A stretch of DNA of 10,258 nucleotides, from positions 1 to 10,258 of the forward strand of contig CALZIG010000098.1 of NCBI GenBank assembly GCA_945787585.1, in the 5' to 3' direction. The stretch is from an uncultured Gammaproteobacteria bacterium (GTDB taxonomy: Bacteria > Pseudomonadota > Gammaproteobacteria > SZUA-140). A model generated the notes under the pieces. The model worked only from the letters and a program-made list of their open reading frames with translations, was not told where the DNA came from and did no database searches. Numbering within the stretch: position 1 is the first letter of the stretch; the number at the start of each line of letters is the position of its first letter. Shown here one piece after another: positions 1 through 5,717 of this stretch. Made by a program: the position numbers and the translations under genes.

Positions 1-4
1 TAAT

Positions 5-1012
5 TTAGAAACTCACCCCCAGACCAATATTGGTTCGATAGTCCACATCGGCCTGTATGCCGTTTGAGTCATCAATGACAGGGATGCCGATTGAGGCATA
101 GAGACTGAACTTCTCGGAGATCGTCAGCCGAGCGCCGGGGGTGAGATAGACCAGATTGCCGCCGCTGTGGTCCTCTTTATGGTGGTGAGACTCATTTTTA
201 CCCCTCAGTTCACCGTTGAGTTCAATGATGGCATCCCAGGTAAGGTGCTGATGATCATCATGGTTGTGATCATCTTCAACTGGTTCAGTGTTAAAGCGGT
301 AGGACCATGCGAGATTATAGTTAATCAATGTGCCGATACGGGTTTCCTGTGAGCCTTCGCGGGTATGCAGATAGAGCAGGTTAGCGTCGAGGTTGCTATT
401 ACCGATGCGTTTGCTGGCCGCAAGGCCAAACATCGGGTGCCAGGTGCCACTGCCGGGCTGAAACTCAGCATCTACCAGACTACCCGCTTCTTTAACCTGA
501 TCGTCTCCAGTCGCGAGCTGCACGCCGAAGAGGAGACCGAGAGTGATATTTTTAGCATCGGCAGGTGGTAACAGATACTGTCCAAGCAGTGTAGCGTCAC
601 CGAGGCCATCGGCATCCTGATGGGTGTGAACTTCTGGTGTGGCATCGTGTAGCTCACCTGCGCGGATGCCCTCACGGCTTATGTAAGGAATGGTAAGCCC
701 CAGCGTGAACCTGTCAGTGACGCCATATGCGAGGCTTGCATAATGTGTTGCCAGTGAATCGACGCTATGTATATCCTCATTGTCGAGTGCGGCTTGTTCA
801 AGCACGGTATCTGAAAGTGGGGAGAAGCTGAGTCGTTCTGTTCGAAGTGCTGTAGACCACTTACCAGCGGGCAGCGCCGTGGCAGGGATGGTGATAAGCG
901 GTCCCGCCTGGCTGGCACCAAATGTTGCCGATGGATGGTCTGCATAAACTGTGGGTGATGCGGTTGCCAAGGTAAGCGCAAGCAAGCATGCACTCCGTTT
1001 TAGTAAATTCAT
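5..1012 (-). CDS. Putative outer-membrane beta-barrel protein with His-rich stretches (MetA/phenol-degradation 'transporter'-like)
   Basis: A 335-residue exported protein. The start is the ATG at 1012: it is preceded by a purine-rich ribosome binding site (AGAGAAG) and followed directly by a Sec signal peptide (MNLLKR, a hydrophobic stretch, cleavage probably after VYA at residue 24). An upstream in-frame extension would bury the signal. The mature part alternates short amphipathic strands and polar loops and ends in an aromatic residue (GLGVSF), as expected for a BAM-assembled beta-barrel. The DGLGDATLLGQY stretch resembles the family annotated as 'MetA-pathway of phenol degradation' or simply 'transporter', whose substrates are mostly unknown. 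Histidines cluster around residues 122-131, 249-256 and 276-282, mixed with Asp and Glu, which suggests metal binding in loops (inference). It lies 146 nt downstream of msrA on the same strand, with no terminator seen between. Family confidence is moderate; the substrate is unknown. Confidence 0.75.
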   Translation of the reverse strand: MNLLKRSACLLALTLATASPTVYADHPSATFGASQAGPLITIPATALPAGKWSTALRTERLSFSPLSDTVLEQAALDNEDIHSVDSLATHYASLAYGVTDRFTLGLTIPYISREGIRAGELHDATPEVHTHQDADGLGDATLLGQYLLPPADAKNITLGLLFGVQLATGDDQVKEAGSLVDAEFQPGSGTWHPMFGLAASKRIGNSNLDANLLYLHTREGSQETRIGTLINYNLAWSYRFNTEPVEDDHNHDDHQHLTWDAIIELNGELRGKNESHHHKEDHSGGNLVYLTPGARLTISEKFSLYASIGIPVIDDSNGIQADVDYRTNIGLGVSF

Positions 1013-1158
1013 TATTCTTCTCTTATGACGAAATATGCAATAACTTGAGCTGAGATCGTACAAGAGAAGCTTAATGGGGTGAATGCGACAAATTGCCGCA
1101 CCGTTTGACCGTTGTCATCACCTCATATGAATTAATCCGAGGTTCCTTAAGGGATTTC

Positions 1159-1776
1159 TTAGTCTGTTTCCCCCCACAGTTGTGTCAGGCGTTTATCGCG
1201 GCCACAGTTATAGCGATAAAGTTTATAACGGATTGGGTTCTTATTGTGGAAGTTCTGATGATAATCCTCTGCTGGATAGAACTCAGTTGCCTGAGTGATC
1301 ATGGTAACGATACTGCTGCTAAAAGGTTTATTGTTCTCAAGTGCCATCTTTGACCGCTCGGCGAGTTTTTTCTGCTGGGCGTCGTGGTAAAAAATTTCGC
1401 TTCGATATTGACTGCCGTGATCACAAAATTGTTGATCAGTGGTGGTTGGATCAATGCTATGCCAGAAAACATCGAGAAGTTCCGTGTAACTAACCTGGCT
1501 GGCATCGAAGATGATTTTTACTGCCTCGGTATGACCGGTGCGGCCAGCCGAAACCTGTTTATAGGTAGGGTTTTTCTGGTGCCCACCAATATAGCCGGAG
1601 GTCGTTTCGACTATGCCTTCAACCTTGTCAAAATCAGATTCGGTACACCAGAAACAGCCCCCTGCAAAGATTGCTGTCTGATGATTGCCAGAGTCTCCGG
1701 ACGCTTCGGGCGCTGCCTTGGCAAGGCCCGTTATCGAGAGGAACAATATGATGAGTAATAGTTTGTAGTGATGCAT
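1159..1776 (-). CDS. msrA: Exported peptide-methionine (S)-S-oxide reductase MsrA
   Basis: Reduces the S epimer of methionine sulfoxide in proteins. The 205-residue product starts with a Sec-type signal peptide (MHHYKLLLIILFLSITG, AxA-type site LAKA near residue 21), so it should act in the periplasm or membrane-anchored outside the cytoplasm. The MsrA signature GCFWCTE sits at residues 40-46 with catalytic Cys41. Further hallmarks are GYIGG (61-65), GRTGHTEAV (79-87) and DPTTTDQQFCDHGSQYRS (110-126). Cys191 in YNCGRD near the C-terminus is a good candidate resolving cysteine. The ribosome binding site reads AAAGGAA about 9 nt before the ATG. The gene follows msrB by 23 nt, so the two are probably co-transcribed. 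Reducing power would have to come from a periplasmic thiol system that is not in this window. Confidence 0.95.
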   Translation of the reverse strand: MHHYKLLLIILFLSITGLAKAAPEASGDSGNHQTAIFAGGCFWCTESDFDKVEGIVETTSGYIGGHQKNPTYKQVSAGRTGHTEAVKIIFDASQVSYTELLDVFWHSIDPTTTDQQFCDHGSQYRSEIFYHDAQQKKLAERSKMALENNKPFSSSIVTMITQATEFYPAEDYHQNFHNKNPIRYKLYRYNCGRDKRLTQLWGETD

Positions 1777-1799
1777 TGTGAGGTTCCTTTATTGATTCA

Positions 1800-2285
1800 T
1801 CAGGCAGGAATGAATTTTAGTGCGAGGCCGTTATTGCACCAGCGTTGTCCTGTCGGTTGTGGCCCGTCTTTGAATACGTGCCCCTGATGCCCGCCGCAAC
1901 GCGCGCAGTGATATTCTGTGCGGGGGAGGATAAGTTTGAAGTCAATTTTTGTCTCAACGTGGTTGGGCAAGGTGGTGTAGAAACTTGGCCAACCGGTACC
2001 GCTGTCAAACTTCATGTCTGAGCTGAACAGCGGCAGTTCGCACCCCGCGCAGGCGTAGGTGCCCGCCCTTTTTTCGTCATTTAGTGGACTGGTGAATGGC
2101 CGCTCGGTACCCTCTTCACGCAGGACATTATATTGCGCGGGGGTCAGCAGTTTTTTCCACTCAGCATCCGTTTTATCGATTTTTACGATGCCATTTTTGC
2201 TGGCATTGCCACTACCAAAAATCCGCGGGGCCGCGAGGGCCAGCGGCACAAGCCCAAGGGCGATGAGAAAATTTCGTCGGTTCAT
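1800..2285 (-). CDS. msrB: Exported peptide-methionine (R)-S-oxide reductase MsrB with twin-arginine-like signal
   Basis: Reduces the R epimer of methionine sulfoxide and complements MsrA encoded next to it. The N-terminus MNRRNFLIALG followed by a hydrophobic run to about residue 18 fits a twin-arginine (Tat) signal, implying export after folding. Zinc-site pairs are C79-x-x-C82 and C127-x-x-C130, and the catalytic cysteine is Cys150 in GQRWCNN. The resolving cysteine found in many MsrB proteins (SGCGWPSF) is replaced by threonine (SGTGWPSF, Thr97), and no other cysteine is left, so this is a one-Cys type. A GAAGG-like ribosome binding site lies about 11 nt before the ATG. It is first in the msrB-msrA unit, with a promoter about 40-65 nt upstream. 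The 161-residue length is normal for the domain plus a signal. Confidence 0.95.
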   Translation of the reverse strand: MNRRNFLIALGLVPLALAAPRIFGSGNASKNGIVKIDKTDAEWKKLLTPAQYNVLREEGTERPFTSPLNDEKRAGTYACAGCELPLFSSDMKFDSGTGWPSFYTTLPNHVETKIDFKLILPRTEYHCARCGGHQGHVFKDGPQPTGQRWCNNGLALKFIPA

Positions 2286-2322
2286 AATCTGCGTACCTTC
2301 TTTGTTACCTCTGATGCTAACG

Positions 2323-2350
2323 ACTATAGCGGCTAGAGATCACCTGTCGA
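2323..2350 (-). promoter_or_regulatory. Sigma-70-type promoter for msrB-msrA
   Basis: Read on the minus strand, a -35 box TCGACA (5 of 6 to consensus, plus-strand 2345-2350) and a -10 box TATAGT (5 of 6, 2323-2328) are separated by 16 nt. Transcription would start near 2316, giving a leader of about 30 nt that contains the msrB ribosome binding site. This is the best promoter match in the 510-nt divergent region. It is a prediction from boxes only. Confidence 0.55.
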
Positions 2351-2352
2351 TT

Positions 2353-2385
2353 GCATGAGTGTCACATTTTCTTAACATCTCATGC
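2353..2385. promoter_or_regulatory. Candidate operator: 7-bp inverted repeat upstream of msrB promoter
   Basis: GCATGAG at 2353-2359 and its exact reverse complement CTCATGC at 2379-2385 are separated by 19 nt. The left arm begins 3 bp from the -35 box of the predicted msrBA promoter. The centre-to-centre distance is 26 bp, between two and three helical turns. It could bind a dimeric regulator, but a 7-bp match can arise by chance in a region of this size. Confidence 0.25.
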
Positions 2386-2413
2386 TGAAAAAGTGGCGTT
2401 ATCTTCCTGGCGG

Positions 2414-2442
2414 CTAATTTGTTACTAATTTGTGAATATTTG
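2414..2442 (+). repeat. Helically phased direct repeats (CTAATTTGT x2 plus a partial third)
   Basis: CTAATTTGT occurs at 2414-2422 and again at 2425-2433, an 11-bp period. A shortened third copy (ATTTG, 2438-2442) follows 10 bp after the second. Repeats at one-helical-turn spacing are typical of binding sites for OmpR/PhoB-family regulators, and a regulator of that family is encoded at 2796. Autoregulation is therefore a reasonable but unproven reading. I see no convincing -10 box at the expected distance downstream. Confidence 0.4.
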
Positions 2443-2530
2443 ACCATTACGGCGTGAATAGTTCGCGGTTAAATAGTGGCGTGTCATCGTTTCGTGCTTA
2501 TTCATCCAATTTATCCGAAAGGATCGTGCA

Positions 2531-2581
2531 ATGAAAAAACAGATCTCAGCCCTGTTTCGTTATTCGCCAGCGCCAAAATGA
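2531..2581 (+). CDS. Candidate 16-residue small ORF or leader peptide
   Basis: ATG at 2531 opens a 16-codon frame (MKKQISALFRYSPAPK, stop TGA at 2579-2581). It is preceded by AAAGGA at 2518-2523 with 7 nt spacing, a stronger ribosome binding site than that of the response regulator downstream. The peptide is basic (Lys2, Lys3, Arg10, Lys16) with a short hydrophobic patch. I recognise no family. Its stop overlaps the start of a second tiny frame (ATGA). It may be a leader peptide coupled to the hairpin before the response regulator, the stub of a decayed gene, or chance; the ribosome binding site is the main argument. Confidence 0.35.
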   Translation: MKKQISALFRYSPAPK

Positions 2582-2670
2582 CAAACTATGAGCCATGTGA
2601 TCAATTTTACGCCATTAATGGGCGCGGCAGCCAGCACAGGGCACTTTATTTCGCCGCGACACGGCGGTAA
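2578..2670 (+). CDS. Doubtful 30-residue ORF overlapping the previous one by ATGA
   Basis: The frame begins with the ATG that overlaps the stop of the 16-codon ORF, an arrangement that permits translational coupling, and runs 30 codons to TAA at 2668-2670. The product (MTNYEPCDQFYAING... ending AATRR) matches nothing I know. A small hairpin (CGCCG at 2652-2656, CGGCG at 2662-2666) lies at its end. It has no ribosome binding site of its own, and support is weak beyond the overlap. Confidence 0.15.
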   Translation: MTNYEPCDQFYAINGRGSQHRALYFAATRR

Positions 2671-2689
2671 TTTGGGTCGTTATCACACG

Positions 2690-2745
2690 CCTGAAATAGT
2701 AGACGGCCGCGCCCCCATCCGCTACGGTGGAGGCCGGTTTTCAGG
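2690..2745 (+). promoter_or_regulatory. Nested GC-rich hairpin in the leader of the two-component system
   Basis: Three helices nest. The outer 7 bp pair CCTGAAA (2690-2696) with TTTCAGG (2739-2745). The middle 5 bp pair CGGCC (2704-2708) with GGCCG (2732-2736). An inner hairpin pairs CCA/CCG (2715-2717, 2719-2721, one bulged T) with CGG/TGG (2725-2730) around a CTA loop. An alternative pairing extends the inner stem with GCC (2711-2713) and GGC (2732-2734), in competition with the middle helix. TTTT at 2738-2741 follows the GC-rich stem, so the inner part could act as a weak terminator or attenuator, while the outer helix would tie up that T-tract. It ends 50 nt before the response regulator start. 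It matches no riboswitch class I recognise. Confidence 0.4.
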
Positions 2746-2795
2746 GATTAAATTTTTATGATGTTTAGTTGGATACTTACGATGGATGCGCGCAG

Positions 2796-3503
2796 ATGAA
2801 CCATAAAGTACTTATCATCGAAGATAATGCGGAGATTGCCAACCTGATTCAGTTGCATCTCAAGGACATCAACTGCGATGCGGATGTCGCCAGTGATGGT
2901 GCGGCCGGACTGGAGTGTTATCAGCAGGGCAGTTACGATCTGGTGATCCTGGATCTGATGTTGCCGGTGATCGACGGGTTGGAAGTCTGCAAGCGCCTGC
3001 GCACGCACACTGATTACGTACCGATTATCATGCTGACCGCCAAATCGTCTGAACTGGACCGAGTGCTGGGGCTGGAGATCGGTGCTGACGATTACATTAC
3101 CAAACCCTTTAGCCTGCCAGAGCTAGTGGCGCGGGTAAAGGCGCAATTTCGTCGCATGGAAGCTGCGGGTGTGGCCGTTGCCGACGCTGCCACTGCCACG
3201 CGATTGCAGTTTGGTGAGCTTGAGATTGAGGTCGATAAACATCGTGTACTACTCGCCGGTACCCCCATTGAGTTGACGGCCAAGGAGTTTGATCTGCTAT
3301 GGCATTTTGCCAGCCATCCGGGGCGCGTCTATAGCCGCACAGAACTATTGGATAAAGTGTGGAATTATCGTTACGAAGGCTATGAGCATACCGTGAATTC
3401 ACATATTAACCGTTTGCGTAACAAGATTGAAACCGACCCTGCCAATCCGCGCTATATTCTGACGGTATGGGGTGTGGGGTATAAGTTTAACGACGTACTT
3501 TAA
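2796..3503 (+). CDS. OmpR/PhoB-family response regulator
   Basis: A DNA-binding transcription factor switched by phosphorylation from the kinase encoded next. The start is ATG 2796, giving MNHKVLIIEDN and a GGA ribosome binding site 8-11 nt before it; an upstream TTG at 2769 would add nine residues that do not fit the family. The receiver domain (about 4-118) has acidic Glu9 and Asp10, phospho-acceptor Asp53 (LVILDLMLP), Thr81 (MLTAKS) and Lys103 (ITKPF). The winged-helix DNA-binding domain (about 138-232) carries LTAKEFDLLWHFA, RTELLDKVW and the recognition-helix stretch HTVNSHINRLRNKIE, ending WGVGYKF. The 235-residue length is normal. A TATGAT box at 2757-2762 could serve a nearby promoter, though without a good -35. 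The kinase gene begins 3 nt after the stop. The target genes cannot be read from the sequence. Confidence 0.95.
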   Translation: MNHKVLIIEDNAEIANLIQLHLKDINCDADVASDGAAGLECYQQGSYDLVILDLMLPVIDGLEVCKRLRTHTDYVPIIMLTAKSSELDRVLGLEIGADDYITKPFSLPELVARVKAQFRRMEAAGVAVADAATATRLQFGELEIEVDKHRVLLAGTPIELTAKEFDLLWHFASHPGRVYSRTELLDKVWNYRYEGYEHTVNSHINRLRNKIETDPANPRYILTVWGVGYKFNDVL

Positions 3504-3505
3504 TC

Positions 3506-4981
3506 ATGTTGCGCACCCTTTATGCCAAACTTGCTTTTACATTGGTGGTGTTGCTGCTGGTGGTGGGCGTACTCTTTACCTTTCTTAGCCTCTCCAGCGT
3601 GCGTTATTACCAGCAGGAAGTGGAGCAGAAACTGAATCTTGATCTGGCTAAAAAACTGGTCGCTGACCGCAACCTGGTTGAATCAGGTCGCCTCAACCAA
3701 ACGGCGTTAAAGGAGACTTTTTCCGCCTACATGGTAATCAACCCCAGTATCGAAATATACCTGCTCGACCTGCAGGGGAAGATTCTTTCTTATTCAGCAG
3801 ACCCGGGTAAGGTGAAGCGCAACAGTGTATCACTGGTGCCGGTGATGGATTTTCTAAGTGGCAAGCGGTTGCCGCTATTGGGCGATGACCCGCGTAGCCA
3901 TGATCAGAGTAAAATCTTTTCAGTGACGCCGGTGCCGAGTGTTGATGCGCCAGAGGGTTATCTTTATGTGGTGCTGCGCGGGGAACAGTACGACGATGTA
4001 GCGCGTTTCATTAGCGAAAGTTTTATCTGGCGCCAAAGTGGCTGGGCGTTGATCGGTAGTCTATTGCTGGGACTTTTAGCCGGTCTGGTGCTGTTTTATA
4101 AATTAACGCGACGCATCAATCGTCTGAGTGAAAGCATGCATCACTTTCGTGATAGTGATTTTACGCAGTTTAGCGCAGATACAAAACCGCGTTCACGCGG
4201 GGACGAGATTGACAGGCTTACCAATACCTTTGATGAGATGGCGCAGCGCATTGTGACCCAGCTCGATGATCTAAAACAGCAGGACCGCTTGCGCCGTGAG
4301 CTGGTAGTGAATGTTTCTCATGACCTGCGTACGCCGGTTGCGATTCTTCATGGCTATCTCGAAACATTGACGCTCAAAAAAGATATGTTGAGCGATGAGG
4401 AAAAACAAAATTTCCTACAGCTTGCGATGCGGAGCAGTGATCGTCTTACCCATTTGATTAGTGAACTGTTTGAACTCGCAAAACTGGAGGCGCACGAAAC
4501 GGTTCCGCAGTGTGAAGTGTTTAATCTGGCAGAACTGGCGCATGACGTAATGCAAAAATTTCAGCTGCAGGCGCAGGAAAAAAATATATCACTGACGATT
4601 GAATTAGACGAGCGTCCTCAGTTTGTTTACGCAGATGTCGCTTTGATTGCGCGTGTGTTCGAGAATCTTATCGGAAATGCCGTCAAGCACACCACCGGTG
4701 GCACAGTGTCTATCCATTTTGAGACAAATAATGGAGTATTGCTAACCAAAGTCCGTGATTCAGGGGTAGGTATTTCATCGCAACACCTGCCGCATATCTT
4801 TGAACGTTTTTATCAGGGCGATAATGTTGGCAGTCGCTCGCAGCCGGGGGGGTTGGGTTTGGCCATCAGCTTAAAGATTCTTGAGTTGCACGGCAGTAAT
4901 ATCGAAGTCGTGAGTATTGTCGATGAGGGGACTACGTTTTCATTTGTGTTACCGGTCAATGCAACGGATTCATTAAAGTAA
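3506..4981 (+). CDS. Membrane sensor histidine kinase of the two-component pair
   Basis: Senses a signal at the membrane and phosphorylates the upstream response regulator. In the 491 residues: transmembrane segment 1 at about 8-30, a periplasmic sensor region of about 145 residues with no motif I recognise, transmembrane segment 2 at about 180-200, HAMP linker about 198-252, dimerisation/phospho-acceptor helix with His272 in NVSHDLRTPVAIL, and the ATPase domain with the N box at Asn387-Asn391 (ENLIGNAVKH), DSGVGI (418-423), FERFYQ (432-437) and GGLGLA (448-453). All catalytic boxes are intact. The SHDLRTP form of the H box fits the EnvZ/PhoR-like HPK1 class. The start lies 2 nt beyond the response regulator stop with no clear ribosome binding site, so translational coupling is likely. 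The signal is unknown. Confidence 0.95.
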   Translation: MLRTLYAKLAFTLVVLLLVVGVLFTFLSLSSVRYYQQEVEQKLNLDLAKKLVADRNLVESGRLNQTALKETFSAYMVINPSIEIYLLDLQGKILSYSADPGKVKRNSVSLVPVMDFLSGKRLPLLGDDPRSHDQSKIFSVTPVPSVDAPEGYLYVVLRGEQYDDVARFISESFIWRQSGWALIGSLLLGLLAGLVLFYKLTRRINRLSESMHHFRDSDFTQFSADTKPRSRGDEIDRLTNTFDEMAQRIVTQLDDLKQQDRLRRELVVNVSHDLRTPVAILHGYLETLTLKKDMLSDEEKQNFLQLAMRSSDRLTHLISELFELAKLEAHETVPQCEVFNLAELAHDVMQKFQLQAQEKNISLTIELDERPQFVYADVALIARVFENLIGNAVKHTTGGTVSIHFETNNGVLLTKVRDSGVGISSQHLPHIFERFYQGDNVGSRSQPGGLGLAISLKILELHGSNIEVVSIVDEGTTFSFVLPVNATDSLK

Positions 4982-5006
4982 ACCGCAGGAATGACGAAAC
5001 AGTTTT

Positions 5007-5029
5007 TAATCCTTATTAGATAAGGGTTA
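5007..5029. repeat. 10-bp perfect/wobble inverted repeat after the kinase gene
   Basis: TAATCCTTAT (5007-5016) pairs with ATAAGGGTTA (5020-5029) around a TAG loop: ten pairs including one T-G wobble in RNA form. It lies 25 nt after the kinase stop and 80 nt before the next gene. A run of five T precedes it rather than following, so it is not a standard terminator on the plus strand, and on the minus strand the run would read as A. It may be an operator for the downstream gene or an mRNA 3'-end stem. Confidence 0.35.
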
Positions 5030-5073
5030 TGTATCTATGGGTGACGTCGTGATACCTTAAGAAGTTCGTTGGG

Positions 5074-5082
5074 TGTGATAAT
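5074..5082 (+). promoter_or_regulatory. Possible extended -10 promoter for the cyclic-nucleotide-binding protein
   Basis: TGTGATAAT matches an extended -10 element (TG, one base, then GATAAT, 5 of 6 to TATAAT). No -35 box is evident at 16-18 nt upstream, which extended -10 promoters can tolerate. The start would fall near 5089, about 20 nt before the ATG, leaving room for the strong ribosome binding site AGGAGGTGA that begins at 5095. Placement fits, but the evidence is one short box. Confidence 0.35.
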
Positions 5083-5108
5083 GCTTTGACAATGAGGAGG
5101 TGACATAT

Positions 5109-5570
5109 ATGGAAGAGTGTCTGATGAACTCTGAACTATTTCAGGGGTTTTCTGCACAGCAGATCACGGAAGTGGCCGCATTGTGCACTTCATTGACACT
5201 GGATGATGGCGAATTGCTGATTGAAGAGTCGGATGTTCAGGATCGCGATCTGTATCTGTTATGTCATGGCAGCGTCGAAATTATTTCAAAAAATGCGCAA
5301 TCAACCAGTAATGAAGCGGTGATTTCTAAAGAGCATAATGAGCTCTTTGGGGAGATGGCCTGGCTTTCGGGCGAGAAACGGACGGCGTCGGTGCGTGCGT
5401 ATGGCCGTGTGCAGGCGATTCGTATCGAGGGTGGTGCTTTTTTTGACTACCTGCAAGACCATCCTGACGTTGGTTTTATCTTTATGCGTCGATTGTCACT
5501 GATGATTTCACGTCGTCTCACAGAGGCGAGTAATCTGCTCAAGCAGATTTTGTGGAGCAGCATGCTTTAA
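5109..5570 (+). CDS. Stand-alone cyclic-nucleotide-binding domain protein
   Basis: A 153-residue protein made of one cNMP-binding domain (Crp/PKA-R fold). The start is ATG 5109, preceded at 8 nt by AGGAGG running into TGA, an almost perfect Shine-Dalgarno match; GTG 5100 lies inside that site and is rejected. The phosphate-binding cassette is clear: FGEMAWLSGEKRTASV (80-95), with Glu82 and Arg91 in the positions that contact the cyclic nucleotide in CRP. After the beta-roll, helices RRLSLMISRRLTEASNLLKQIL (128-148) follow, but there is no helix-turn-helix domain, so it is not a DNA-binding CRP homologue. It may act by binding a partner protein, or the domain may sense another ligand. It follows the kinase by 127 nt and may have its own promoter, so a link with the two-component system is only positional. 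Confidence 0.85.
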   Translation: MEECLMNSELFQGFSAQQITEVAALCTSLTLDDGELLIEESDVQDRDLYLLCHGSVEIISKNAQSTSNEAVISKEHNELFGEMAWLSGEKRTASVRAYGRVQAIRIEGGAFFDYLQDHPDVGFIFMRRLSLMISRRLTEASNLLKQILWSSML

Positions 5571-5579
5571 TCTATCGAT

Positions 5580-5596
5580 TGTCGTCGACGACGACA
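5580..5596 (+). other. 7-bp hairpin just after the cyclic-nucleotide-binding protein gene
   Basis: TGTCGTC (5580-5586) pairs perfectly with GACGACA (5590-5596) around a GAC loop, starting 10 nt after the stop codon. The same bases also contain the 12-bp palindrome GTCGTCGACGAC (5581-5592). The position suits a transcript end, but no T-tract follows, so it is not a textbook intrinsic terminator. It may protect a 3' end or be a protein-binding site. Confidence 0.3.
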
Positions 5597-5689
5597 CTAC
5601 CCACCTTGGGGCATGAACTCGGCCTTAAATCATTTTCCTGTGTCAGATGCCTCTTCCATTTAATTCAGACGCGTCAGGGTGTTAGACTG

Positions 5690-5709
5690 TCACAAAATCA
5701 GTTTTGTGA
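5690..5709 (+). promoter_or_regulatory. Perfect 8-bp inverted repeat in the yebC leader
   Basis: TCACAAAA (5690-5697) and TTTTGTGA (5702-5709) are exact reverse complements around a TCAG loop. The right arm ends where the yebC ribosome binding site (AGAGGG, 5709-5714) begins. As RNA it would be an AU-rich stem beside the start region; as DNA it is a good dimer operator. The arms are in the opposite order to a CRP site (TGTGA...TCACA), so CRP is not implied. I see no clear promoter boxes around it. Confidence 0.4.
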
Positions 5710-5717
5710 GAGGGCAT

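Noticed and set aside
240..275. Repetitive ATGATCATCATGG-like DNA
   Set aside because: This is simply the His/Asp codon run of the outer-membrane protein, not a DNA repeat element.
1384..1758. Plus-strand open frame of 124 codons opposite msrA
   Set aside because: It overlaps an intact msrA with all family motifs; no product is recognisable.
2769..2795. Upstream TTG start for the response regulator, adding nine residues
   Set aside because: Receiver domains of this family begin a few residues before the LIIEDN strand; ATG 2796 fits and has a GGA ribosome binding site.
5074..5091. Possible CRP site (TGTGA with a distal half)
   Set aside because: The right half (TTTGA) matches the TCACA consensus poorly.
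5086..5091. TTGACA consensus -35 box
   Set aside because: It is too close to the ATG at 5109; a -10 would fall inside the coding region.
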